Shown piece after piece: positions 1 to 10,390 of a DNA stretch of 64,000 bases (its first letter is position 1; each line of letters starts with the position of its first letter). The translations under genes and the position numbers were made by a program. Below the pieces are notes generated by a model that saw nothing but the letters and a program-made list of their open reading frames with translations, ran no database searches and was not told the DNA's origin. The stretch comes from Apricaphanius iberus (taxonomy: Eukaryota > Chordata > Actinopteri > Cyprinodontiformes > Aphaniidae). Where the stretch lies: the NCBI GenBank assembly GCA_028564705.1, contig JAPXFQ010002080.1, positions 186,001 to 250,000 on the forward strand, written 5' to 3'.

Positions 1-2530
1 TGATGTGTTCCCACCTCCACCTTAAACTCCTTTGTCACTACTACAGCACACCTCACTGCTGTCTTGCAGCTTTCATACATGTTCTGCACCACTCGAAAAT
101 ACTTCTCTGCCACTCCAGACTGCCTTGTGCAAAACCCCAGCTATTCTCTTGGCATCCTGTCATATGCTTTCTCTAAATATACTGTTGCCGGAAAAACATT
201 ATTAAATAAAAACGGTGAATATGATTCTTTCATTTCATGAAGGTTTAATAGGACTTGTTTGTACAAACAAGGAGGAACAGCATCCCTCAGTATTGCCGTA
301 ATCCGTGTAACGGCTGACCTGCTCCCAAACAACTGACTGACAACTTTATAGATTCAGACAACCTTGCTATTGTCTCTATAACATCAGTAAATATTTTTTC
401 TCAGTGAAGTTGGTAGACTCTCAAGTATCTACGTCTGATAGGACAGGCTAAATCTTAGGACACGTCAATATATTCAGTGCTCAGAGGGTCGTTTCCATAG
501 CAATATAGGACATAGGGATCCTAATATCAGTTCATTTTGACCTAACATTATACAGTGTCAACAATCAGACTATCACTATATCATGAAGAAATAGCACACA
601 GTTCTCTCAGTATGTAAGAATACACAGAAAAGATCATTCTTAATATACATTTTCCCATAACAATATAAAGACAGAATGCAGCTCCCTCTGACCCTATCCG
701 TACTTTTCCATCAGCATCCTTAAAGCAAAAATTGGATCTGTAGTACTATTTCTCGGCATGAAACCATACTGCTCTCGCAAATGCTCACTTCTGACTGAAG
801 TCTAGCTTTCACCACTCTTTCCCACAGCTTCATTGTATGACTCATTAACTTTACTCCTCTGTAATTGCCACAGTTCTGTACATCTCCTTTGTTTTTACAA
901 GTTGGCACTACAATACTTTTTCTCCATTCCTCAGCTATCTTCAGTCTTCAAGGTCTTATTGAAGAACCTAGTCAAAAACCCTACTGCCACCTCTCCTAGA
1001 CACTTCCATACCTCCACGGGTATGTCATAAAGACCAACTTCCTTTCCCGTCATCCTGCCTTTCCTCACTCCCTCCTTGCTGATTTGAGCTACTTCCTGAT
1101 CTCCCTGAGCTTCTACTATACATTATGTCTCATTTTCGTCATTCATCAGCTCCTCAAAGTACTCTTTCCATCTTCCCATCACACTCTTGGCACCTGTCAG
1201 TACATTTCCATCCCTATCCTTTCCATCTTTGTCTCTCTGCCTCACCAACCTATGCAAATCATTCTCTCCCTCCTTACTAACCAGCCTAGCATACAGGTCA
1301 TCATACGCCCTTTGTTTGGCCTTCTCTACCTTCACCATGCGCTGCATCTGCCCATGCTGCTGTCTGTTTCCCTCAGTCCTCTCAGTGTCCCAATTCTTAG
1401 CTAACTTCTTTCTCTGTATATGTTTCTGGACTTTGCCGTTCCACCACCAAGTCTCCTTATCTACTTTCCTCCTTCGGGATGGCACACCAAGTACCCTCCT
1501 ACCTGTCTCCCTAATCACATTAACTGAAGCTCTCCAGTCATCAGGGAGCACCACTTGACCACCAAGAGCCTGTCTCAACTCCTCCCTGAAAACTTCACAA
1601 CACTCTTCTTTTTTCTTTCTTTGTTCTCTTCCCCTTCCTCACCATCAGTTTGATCCTACAGACCACCATCCTATGCTGTCTAGCTACACTCTCACCCACC
1701 ACTACTTTGCAGTCACTAATCTCCTTCAGATCACAACGTCCACATAAGATGTAGTCCACCTAAGTGCTGCTACCTCCACTCTTAAAAGTCACCCTATGTT
1801 CATGCCTCTTCTGGAAGAAATTGTTTACAACAGCCATTTCCATTTTTTCCCTTCTCCAACATGTCTGTTATTCTGTAATTATTTAATTCACTCCATCATT
1901 TCTGCCTCTCTTCTAACTCACATCCTAACTGAGAGGCATAACCACTAACAACATTGATCATTATTCCTTCCATTTCAAGCTTCAGACTCATCAGCCTATG
2001 TGACACGGTTTTCACTTCCAGAACATTCCTAGTGAATTCCTCCTTCAAGATAACTCCTACTCCTTTTCTCTTTCCATCTACCCCATGGTAGAACAACTTG
2101 AACCCTTCTCCAAAGCTTTTAGCTTTGCTACCTTTCCACCCGGTCTCCTGAACACACAGAATATCAACTTTCCTACTCTGCATCATGTCCACCAGCTCTC
2201 TATGTTTACCGGTCATAGTCCCAACATTCAAAGTCTCTACTCTTAATTCCAAGCTCTTGAATTTCATTTTCTCTCTCTGCCCACCAACACACCTTCCTCC
2301 TCTCCTCCTTCAACCAACAATAGTCCAATTTCCACCAACACACTGTAGGTCAACAGCACTGTTGGCGGTCGTGGTCAACCTGGCCTCAACCGATCTGGTA
2401 TGGACTTCATGTTTGTGATTCGTTTGATTTGCGGTAGGTTTTATGTCGGATGCCCTTCCTGACATAACCCTCTGCACTTTTGCGGACTTGGGACCAACAC
2501 AAGAAACCACTGGCTTGTGACCCTTTACCC
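1..2530 (-). mobile_element. RTE-type non-LTR retrotransposon (LINE), 3' part outside window, disrupted
   Basis: Reading the minus strand from about 2520 downward, the pieces come in LINE order. First is a leader around 2510-2310 containing the phrase VMSGRASDIKPTANQTNHKH, commonly seen at the start of teleost RTE elements. Next is an endonuclease domain (2267-1896) with VDILCVQETGWKGSK. Then a linker (1578-1123) and reverse-transcriptase segments (908-720 and about 180-1) with NYRGVKLMSHTMKLWERVV and LEKAYDRMPRE. Frames change between blocks and stops interrupt them, so it is not active. The RT continues beyond position 1. Assignment to the RTE clade is by phrase recognition; BovB/Expander versus Rex3 was not resolved. 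Confidence 0.85.
182..663. mobile_element. TA-flanked MITE nested in the RTE reverse transcriptase
   Basis: A 482-bp block interrupts the LINE RT between its QRELH and LEKAYD motifs. Its ends are imperfect inverted repeats of about 24 bp (left CTGTTGCCGGAAAA, right end reversed TTGTTATGGGAAAA), flanked by TA on both sides. Taking out the block with one TA leaves the LINE reading frame continuous, which supports a simple mariner/Tc1-type insertion. It has no coding capacity; the short frame at 141-332 is a chimera of host LINE and insert. Confidence 0.65.
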
Positions 2531-3310
2531 CTTATGGTTGCATTGACCCCTAGTTCAATATTTTCAAAGCTTAAAAAGCGCATTGGAGAAAGTTGAACAC
2601 TTATCTTGTCCAAAATATTTACTCTATTATAACTTAACTTCAAATGCAATACTGTTACAGCAATTCAGCAGAAAGTAAAGCACATTACTTAGTATACAAA
2701 AATATCATATGATACCTCATTGTAAACAAAATACAGACATAGCTCATAATTAAACTAAATGATCTCTTTATATATTTAAATGATATCTTCTTTTATGTTT
2801 TCTTTAAATTTAGCTATTGTTTGACAATTCTCCATGTAATCACTGAATCTATTCCATAACTGGACCCCTCTTGCAGAGATACAGTGAAGTTTGGCGTTTG
2901 TTCTCATTACTGGCTTCACAAACATATTTGTTCCTCTAAAACTGAACTTACTCTCCCTTAATTGGAAAAAACTTTCGGACAGTATGATACATTTTTTTTA
3001 CATGGTTTGAAGTACGGTAAAATCCACCAGCTATTCATATTTAAATCATTTTAATTTTTATTAACAAATAACTTTTTGGCTCAGCTTAAGATGATCTTGT
3101 GATTATGCTTATGGCTTTTTTTTTTTAAGAAGAAGATGGACTGACTTTTTGGTTGTCTGAAACATACAAGTCCTGCAGTGCTTTAGATGTTGTTCTAGGT
3201 TCTTTTTTGACATCCTGAATGAGTTTTCTTCTATGTGCCCATTGAGGTAATTTAATAGGCCAGCCACTTTTAAGAAGTTTCCACGCTGTTACTGTTTTTC
3301 TCGATATCCA
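2531..3310. other. Intergenic AT-rich sequence, no gene seen
   Basis: I find no open frame of note. The stretch 2815-3010 reads like decayed LINE 3' or UTR sequence, but I could not place it in a family. Confidence 0.4.
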
Positions 3311-3605
3311 TCCATTGTCACTATTGAGGGAGAGGCAGGATACAAACTGGGCTGGGGACCAGTTCATTGCAGGGCAACAGACAGGCTCCCACACTGACTC
3401 ACACCTAAAGACAGTTTAAAGAGACCAGTTAATCTAACTGTCATGTGTTTTAGACTGCTGGAGGAAGCCAGAGTACCCAGAGAGAACCCACACATCCATA
3501 GTGAGAACATGCAAAATTCATGCCAAAAGACCACAGTCCGGTACTGAAACCCAGTCCGTTCTTGCTGCAAGACATTGGTGCTACCAACTACGTCACAATG
3601 CACGC
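3310..3605 (-). repeat. Old teleost interspersed repeat (LINE/SINE tail type)
   Basis: The phrase around 3450-3530 (aggaagccagagtacccaga, then a run of 'gagaacatgcaaa...ccatg' type) and the end 'gctaccaactacgtcac' match a repeat found thousands of times in fish genomes, where it reads 'gggaggaagccggagtacccggagagaaccc...'. It is diverged and has no frame. Orientation and family are from memory of the phrase only. Confidence 0.6.
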
Positions 3606-3740
3606 CATCTATGGATGTTGGCTCTCTTTGTGGTTAACTGGAGTCCCAAAACACCGGAAGTGACCATATAACCATTTCATGTCTGATAGATGTAAAAGAA
3701 TGTGTTTGTCTTCTCATCTTGAATTTCTTTAGATTGGGGT

Positions 3741-5935
3741 AGTCTTCGCTACCCGGTGGCGGCCTGGGTCCCGATTTTATTGAGCAATTTAGACACTACA
3801 CTTGCAACATTTACAGGGAACGCACATGTAGGGACCTGGCGGTGTGGCGCCACAGGCGAGGCCCCCCCGTTGAGGGGGCCTCGCCTGTGGTGCCGGCACC
3901 CACTGGTTAAACGCATCTAGACACTGAGGGCCCGGGGGGGGAGATGGGGGTACCCGGCAGTATTCCCATGTCCCCCCCCCTCTGTTTTAAGTGCACATTA
4001 GAACAACACGCAACAACACCACATTGAGCTGGGGGAGAGAGGCTGGGGGGTCTTTCCACACCCCTGTTCGTTGGACCATCAGGGGTCGGAGCCCGGATAG
4101 AACATCACGCCGTCTGGTCGGGGTCCTGGGCTGGTGGGCTGCTCTTGCCGGTGTGGGGCCTTGGCGGTCTACTTGTCCCCGTCCTGGTGGGCAAAGGGGT
4201 CTGTCTCCTGGGTGCAGGGGCAGGGTTCTCTACTGGGGTGTCTGTCCCTGGGCCTGGGAGTATGGAGTATAGTGTACGTATGGGGGGTATGAATGAGGGT
4301 ATAGCGTCCTTTTTTCGTATGTCCTGTATTTGTAAGAATGTGTACACAAGAAAGGGAGGGTACGTATGAGTGTCTCTGTCTGTCTATGTCTACCTGTCAG
4401 GTTGGGTGTTTGGCTGCTCTCTGGCCTGATGCATCTTCTTCCCTCCCCGTCACTCCCCGTCGGTGATGGTTGCTCCTGCCCGCTGGTTGATGATGACTCT
4501 CGATGCCTGGGCTGGGGGTCCCGGTTGCGGCCCGGCTCGGTCCTGGTGCATGTCGGGCGGGTCCTGGGTGGTCCGGTGTGTCGGGCGGCCGCTGTTTCGG
4601 GCCGATGTCCTCCTTGGATTGACTGGGGCACCTCTTATGGGGGTGCCGGGTTTGTAGAATAGGTTGGTGCCGTCCGGTGGATCGGTGGGGACCGTGCCTG
4701 GCGCCAAATCCTCCTGCCGGTTCCAGGACTTCAGCTGGCTGGTCTGTTCGCCTGGTGGGGCTGTCCGGCATTGGCTGGGCCCCTGATCTTGGCGCCCCAC
4801 GTGGGGCGGGATCTGGACCCTGGAGCTGGAAGATCTGGATGTCCAGGTGCCGGCTGGGCGCGGCCTGGGGAGGGCGTACATCCGCTGTGGCTCCCTGGCG
4901 TGTGGATGTGTGGGGGCGGGCCGGGTTGTTGGCGGTGGGTACTGGTCCGGGGTGGCGGCGGCGTGTGTTGTCCGTCGGTTGGCTGCGGGTCCTCCTTGCC
5001 TGCGGCGGCGGCGGGGGACCCTTGTCGGCTGGTCACTGGTTGGGGCCCCGCTGGGGGGTGGGGTGCCCCTGGTCCCCGTGGCCTCCGGTTCCTGGTCCGG
5101 GCCCGCCCTGGCGTAGCCGGTTACCGGCGGAGCCCGTGGGCTCGTCACTGCGATCTCTCGGGCCCCAGCATCGCGGCTGGTGGGTGCTCCCCTGGGGCTT
5201 CCATCTGTTCCCCTCTTGGCGGGTGATCGACCCTGCGCTGATCCGCCTGTGGACTCTGTACTCTGTGGGACGCTGGATGCATACATCTCTTGCCTCCTCC
5301 ATGTCTGTGCCGATTCCTGTAGGACGGATTGACGGTTCCTTACACCAGCTATCAATCACTTGCATGGGGAAACCTTATTCCGACCTGCATGCTCGCACAC
5401 ACATAGGTGTGGGGACATAGGTGAGGACGGACATATCTTAAGCTGAGGTTATCATCATTAGTTAGTTGTTCACAGGAGCTTACCAGAAACATTTGTATTA
5501 TGTTCATTAATCAATGCTTGTGTGTAGTGAATGTGTAATTCTTTGTTTATTCTACCAGATCCGAACTATTGGTTTGGTTCTGTACACTTTGTTGTTTTTG
5601 TTTTGTATTACTGTTTCTCTGCCGTCCGGCAGAGGTGGAGGACTGGGATGTTTTCTTGTGTTCTTTATTTGCCTCCCGGTCTTGTGTCATCGGTTCGCCC
5701 CTCTGTTGGTCCGGTTTCTTTTCTTCACCTTCTTCCTTTCTCCCTTCTTGTCTCAGTTTAATGTCCATGACATCAGGAAATTGAACCCACAGTAATCACT
5801 AATAAAGATTTTTCATATACATCAAGTGGCGTACTACAGCGAAGCTGTAATACTCTGCTTGGGAAAGTAAAACTGTTGGGCTTGTACTTGGTACTCAGAC
5901 ACCAATTCTGAGTAGCATACTGCTAGACAGGACAC

Positions 5936-5967
<32 letters not shown>
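3741..5967 (+). mobile_element. CpG-rich poly(A)-tailed retroposon with 10-bp TSD
   Basis: The same 10 bases, AGATTGGGGT, occur at 3731-3740 and 5968-5977. The second copy directly follows a run of about 28 A. Between them lie 2.2 kb of sequence unlike its surroundings: 3740-5420 is very rich in G, C and CpG, while 5420-5940 is ordinary, with an AATAAA at about 5800 and a compact tail before the poly(A). Direct repeat plus poly(A) is the signature of LINE-driven target-primed retroposition. Long frames on both strands (for example 4450-5355 minus, 4677-5420 plus) are Pro/Arg- or Gly/Trp-rich, show no known domain, and are explained by lack of AT-rich stop codons. It could be an internally deleted LINE (5' and 3' UTR only), a composite SINE-like element or a processed non-coding RNA; I cannot choose. 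Confidence 0.7.
3846..3894 (+). repeat. Strong GC hairpin in the retroposon 5' region
   Basis: Bases 3846-3866 and 3874-3894 are reverse complements over 21 bp with one mismatch, enclosing a 7-nt loop (CCGTTGA). The stem is nearly all G and C. In RNA transcribed from the element it would be a very stable stem-loop near the 5' end. Confidence 0.8.
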
Positions 5968-5970
<3 letters not shown>

Positions 5971-5977
5971 TTGGGGT

Positions 5978-8085
5978 GTGATTCGTTGCGTTTTTAAATT
6001 TCTTAGCAAACATGTTTTGTGTAAGTGTTACAAAAAAAGTAAATACACAAAATCTGCCAAAAAAAATGGGGGACTGGATGTTGCTCAGCCATACGTAACA
6101 AACAAAAAAACCAGCTCAATTTTAACTGATTTACAGGTTGCCAACCTCTTAATACTTATCGGTAATAAGATCGTTTTTATTACTAATTAGTTAACTTTTT
6201 TCTTTTTTTTGGGGGGGGGCAAAAGTAAAAAATAAATAAAGTAAAAAATGTTGATCAAATTGGCCAATCTAAATCATTTTGATCCTATTTGTTGTGTTCT
6301 GAGTGTAATGTTACTATCTTGTTTTATGTTCCTATTTAACTTAAACTGGTAGGGAGGAATATAACCTGTAGCTGACATGTTTCGGCAAATCGCTTCCGCC
6401 TTCATCATTTAGATCCTGAGTCTATCTGAGGGTTTATCTGGACTGTGGAGCTTCCTGATGATTAAATGCATTTAAAGATATGTTTTCCATCTGGATTTTT
6501 TCCAGAAATTACTTAAAAAGGCTGATCTGAAAGGAATACACAACCCAGATGTTTCCTATAATAGATACGTTGATGGTCACATGAAAAAACATGTCAAGAC
6601 TAGATGCAAGCAACAAGAAGAAGGGATTATTTTGGGGGTTTTAAAGAGGAAACCACATAAGCAAAGCTGTGTTTATATATCTGCAAGAATGTTTATTTAG
6701 AAGAATGTCTTCTCTCATTTTGGCAGTGAGTCTTTCTTTTCTACACACCTCAATAATCCAAAAATTATAAACAAAAACAACATGTTGTTATGTGTAGTTA
6801 TCTTGAGAAACATTTTGACAGTGTGCCGCTTTTTCATGCCTGGTATACTTTTAGAAAGTAAAAATTAATGAAGCACTAATGAGCCAAGGCTTTACAGGGA
6901 CATTCTGCAGACACTGGTAAACCAAATAAAAACTGTAGAATTAAAAGCTACCCATGAGAGCCTTACATTTACAAGTTATTTGTACTTCCCACAGTGTGAG
7001 GTTGGTTTACATGTTATAGTGCAACTGAAGCAAATGGAGTATTTAATCTTATTTTAACTCTAGCTCCCTTTGCTGTCTGTGTTATATAAAGAAAGATAGT
7101 GTGTCCAAGTCATCACATTTTTCTTATCTTTTATGATTTGCAATGATCAGCCTTGAGCGGGTGAAAGTTGATTCCATACCTTTTTCGTTGACCCATAATG
7201 GGTTCCAACAGTAATTTGGTGTGTGTTATTTAATGATTAATGAAAAACAGTACCACAGTGAAGGAAGTCAAATTCAAAAATCTGTCTGTAATGCAGTTTT
7301 TTTTTATATAAATTTGCAACTATTTTCAGATCCATGGCGTTATTTGTAACGTGTGTTACTTGTAACACAGGCTGTCTGATGTCCAAAACACTGCATCGTG
7401 CATTCACATCTTCAAACAAATCACATTCTTGCACAATCATCAGTTTAAAAAAACACATTTACTGTGAAATACTATTAAAACATAACTATAGATCACCAAC
7501 ACACAAACAACCCATAGTTTCACTGTGCTGTTTTTCGAACAATCATTAAATATTGTACAACATAAGTGCTACAGTTCTCATAATTGTACTACATGCATAC
7601 ATGTAAGCATATCTCTGTGAAAGTATTGCAGTAGTACAGAGAATGCTCCAGACATGGAAAACTTTAAACTTAAACGACATCTGTTGTGAATCTGTGCTTT
7701 TTACAGTAAAGAAACTGAATTAAAATGTTCATACAGCTATGCATGAAGAATAATGTAACAGTTACCTATCATTGTGAGAAGTTGTATCAACTGATAGATC
7801 AGTGAAAACATTGAAATGAAAAGACACTCATTGGTAATGTAATGTGTGAATTGCCTTTTGAAATAGAAATACTTTGATGTAAACTTGTGTCATACTGAAC
7901 AGGTGATTTTTGTTGAATGAACAAATTATCTAAGTGTTGTATGTATTGTAACCAAGCAATTGAAAAAAAAAGTTAGAGTTTTGAAAAATTCGCATTTTGA
8001 TCATTGGTTTGTTTCCAGAGTTGTGAAAATGACTTCAAGGTTCTGAAAATAGTAGCAAAGTGATTGAATAAAAAACTGTAATGAG
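5978..8085. other. Intergenic AT-rich sequence with one Penelope-like motif
   Basis: No convincing gene. Short frames at 5978-6190 and 7237-7549 have no recognisable domain. The segment 6280-6420, read on the minus strand, resembles the tail of a Penelope-like element (see the hammerhead-like motif at 6380-6408). The remainder shows nothing I can name. Confidence 0.4.
6380..6408 (-). other. Degenerate hammerhead-like motif (Penelope-type)
   Basis: On the minus strand the order is TGATGA (6407-6402), a GGC/GCC stem (6400-6398 with 6386-6384), then GAAA (6383-6380). This is the arrangement of the hammerhead core CUGANGA-stem II-GAAA, but the first core C is an A here, so the copy should be inactive. 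Confidence 0.35.
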
Positions 8086-8089
8086 AAAT

Positions 8090-8560
8090 TTGAAGTGTGT
8101 TGTGCTTCTGCATTCAGTTCCCCTGACTCAATACCTTGTAGAACAACCTTCCACCCCAGTTGCAGCGTTGACTCCTTTTGGGTTAGGCAATGTATCTACT
8201 AAATTTAATATTGAAAAGACTGACTTTTTTGCCAATTCTTCTTTTTAAAATAGATCAAGCTCATGTCAAACTGATCTAAACCATTTAATAGTAAATCTAG
8301 TTTTTTTTTCTAGAATTCCCATGTATTTAACTTCACCCATCCTCCATATCTCTATAGAAAAAGCATCCCCACAGAATGACGCTGCCATGACCAGGCAATG
8401 TTCAGCATTGGCTTCTTTACCACATATGCTTGTAGCATTTAGCATATACTTTTGCTGTTAGTTTTTTTTTTCCTTGGCAAACTTCAAACAGGAATTTTCT
8501 GGCTTTTGCTTCACTTTGTTATTGATGTTTCATCCGACAAACGTACATTTTCCCACATGG
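8090..8560 (-). mobile_element. Decayed Tc1-like fragment
   Basis: Phrases such as 'ctcaataccttgtagaac', 'cagaatgacgctgcca' and 'ttggcttctttaccaca' are reverse-strand pieces of a Tc1-like transposase gene and its inter-TIR sequence. There is no intact frame and the ends are not visible. Confidence 0.5.
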
Positions 8561-8641
8561 AACTGGAACTTATTTAACGCGCTGGGAGTTGAAGACCAAA
8601 ACAAAAACTGGACATCCAAAAACATACATGGTACGGAGTGT

Positions 8642-8647
8642 CTTTAT
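8642..8647 (-). terminator. Poly(A) signal of the coiled-coil gene
   Basis: TTTATT on the plus strand is AATAAA on the minus strand, placed about 720 bp after the stop of the small coiled-coil gene. No other frame nearby would use it. Confidence 0.5.
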
Positions 8648-9361
8648 TGAGCGTATGTGATAATTCATTTTAAGATTGCAACAACAGAAATTATGTTGCG
8701 CAAGCAATTCACATGAAATCCCTTCACAGTCTTTGTTTCGTACTTGGCTTCTGTTTTAGCAGAGGGTGGTTGACCTGAGGTCTCCAACCTCAACATGCTC
8801 AGGGTAAAGAGGGATAATCCGGTATTTTTAGTGGCTCCGAGCTGCAAGAACCCAAAAATAGATGACCACCCACTTACAAAAAAAAAGAGAAAGAAATCCA
8901 AGTTGGCATGCACTAAAATCTTTACAAGGTTTTTCAGCCTATGTTCCAGGAATAGTGTTTTAATTACCAAAGCGTAATGAGTACAATGTTTTGGGGGTCT
9001 GTGTCGGATTTTTTTTAAAAGCTTTTTTTAGCTAGAGTTTACATTTTCCTAAACCAGACCTGCTGCTTTGATTTCAGGTCTTTAAGTCTAGCCATAGCTT
9101 TAAAAAGATCTCTAAGCCACAGGATTTAGGTTCAAATTACTAAGCTTTACATCCATCCTTGGACTATGTCAGAAAAGAAAACTCTTTATATGTTAAAGAA
9201 AACAGCTGTACTCAGTTTAGCTTCTGTGGCCACCCAGTCTTTTGAAATCTAGTCCAACATGGTTTTCTTCTTTCCTCCTCCTTTTTGATTTTCTTCTCTG
9301 TCTTCATCACACCAAGATCACATTCCCTGCCTGTCATGACACCATTGGAGCATGTCAGTCC

Positions 9362-9634
9362 TCAAAGCTGGCGGCTGAGCTTCTGCGCCTGCCGCTCCTT
9401 TGCATTAAAGGCGTACTTTGTGTCTTGTAGCTGCTCTATGATCTCCTTGGCCTCCTTCATTTCCACGGTGAGCTGGTTGTACTTCTCAACCAACTCCTGG
9501 TTCTCTCGCCGGAGCTCCACCACCAGCTGGCTCAGCTCTTCGCTCTGCTTCCCGCAGTGCAGCTTCAGCAGCTCCATCTCCGAGAGGGTCTCCTCCATGC
9601 GCTTCACCAGGCTCTCCAGCTTTTCCTTAGACAT
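9362..9634 (-). CDS. Small coiled-coil protein, unrecognised (90 aa)
   Basis: One frame from ATG at 9634 to TGA at 9362, with an in-frame TAA about 18 codons-worth upstream in the genomic strand. The protein is almost wholly one amphipathic helix with heptad spacing: it starts MSKEKLESLVKRMEETL, has a middle rich in Glu, Leu and Gln (for example ELRRENQELVEKYNQL), and ends KERQAQKLSRQL. No signal peptide or membrane segment. GC content and codon use are higher than the flanks, as expected of a real exon, and a poly(A) signal (AATAAA, 8647-8642 on the minus strand) lies about 720 bp downstream. A possible 5' coding exon ends at a CAG/GTAACT donor at 10326 and carries ATG GAG AGG AGC; it would splice in frame. 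I do not recognise the family; a kinetochore, centrosome or synaptonemal small coiled-coil protein is only a guess. Confidence 0.6.
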   Translation of the reverse strand: MSKEKLESLVKRMEETLSEMELLKLHCGKQSEELSQLVVELRRENQELVEKYNQLTVEMKEAKEIIEQLQDTKYAFNAKERQAQKLSRQL

Positions 9635-10325
9635 CCTGTTGACGCTTTCTTTTTAACGTATGGAGGGTTCTTTATCGTTTTCACAAAGGCTTTACCCTGG
9701 TATGTTCTGAAGTGTCTGAGCTTGATTGCTTGTCAGGCAGGGATCGGTAAAATCTAATCCTTGCTGCAGGTTGGCTGCAGGTCTCACATGGAACAGACGT
9801 CCCTCCCTGCTCAGTAATCCCCTTAGCAGAGTTATCCCTGCAAACCTGTAACGCACATCTGAGTTTCACACTGCAACAGCGTCTCCCGCATAAGTCCACC
9901 TCATACAGAGGATGGAAGTGATGGACAGATTACCTCAGTTCACGCAAGTCTCAAACAAGCTTAGAGGTCTACAAAGAAATGTGACGTCGGCCGACAATTC
10001 TCACTCCTCCCCATTGTTTTCATCAGGCTTACTTCGTTCACATATATAGCGTAACAAACTTCAGTGTATGTGCAGGAGTTTATATGATGGAGCAACACAG
10101 TTCGTTACCCAACCGTGAAGTGGAAGGAAAATTAAAAAAAAAAAGATGACAATAAAAAGTCAGCAAACCTACCGAGACTTGGTCCTTGACAAACTGACAG
10201 GACAAGGACAGCAGTAATCAAAGAAGCTTCCTATAGATACCTATACTTTATAGGTACCTGTAAAGCCTGAAACACCTCACTAAGGAGACATCCAAGAGGC
10301 ATCCTAGCAAAATAGCAGAGTTACC

Positions 10326-10390
10326 TGAAGTGGCTCCTCTCCATGTCGAGGCGCAGCGGCTCTCCTCCGAGGTTGTCACTTTGTAGCCCC
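10326..10390 (-). other. Candidate 5' exon of the coiled-coil gene
   Basis: GC-rich minus-strand sequence ending in a good donor (CTTCAG|GTAACT at 10326/10325). It contains an ATG (MERSHF...) whose phase fits either acceptor-like AG just upstream of codon 1 of the 9634 frame. The acceptors lack a strong pyrimidine tract, so an intervening exon or a separate promoter is possible. Confidence 0.3.

Noticed and set aside
4450..5355. 301-aa minus-strand frame in the CpG-rich retroposon
   Set aside because: Pro/Arg-rich, low complexity, with overlapping long frames on both strands. It runs opposite to the poly(A) orientation and has no known domain; it is best explained by few stop codons in GC-rich DNA.
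4677..5420. 247-aa plus-strand frame in the same region
   Set aside because: Gly/Trp/Arg-rich with no motif. Overlaps other frames of equal quality, so there is no evidence for translation.
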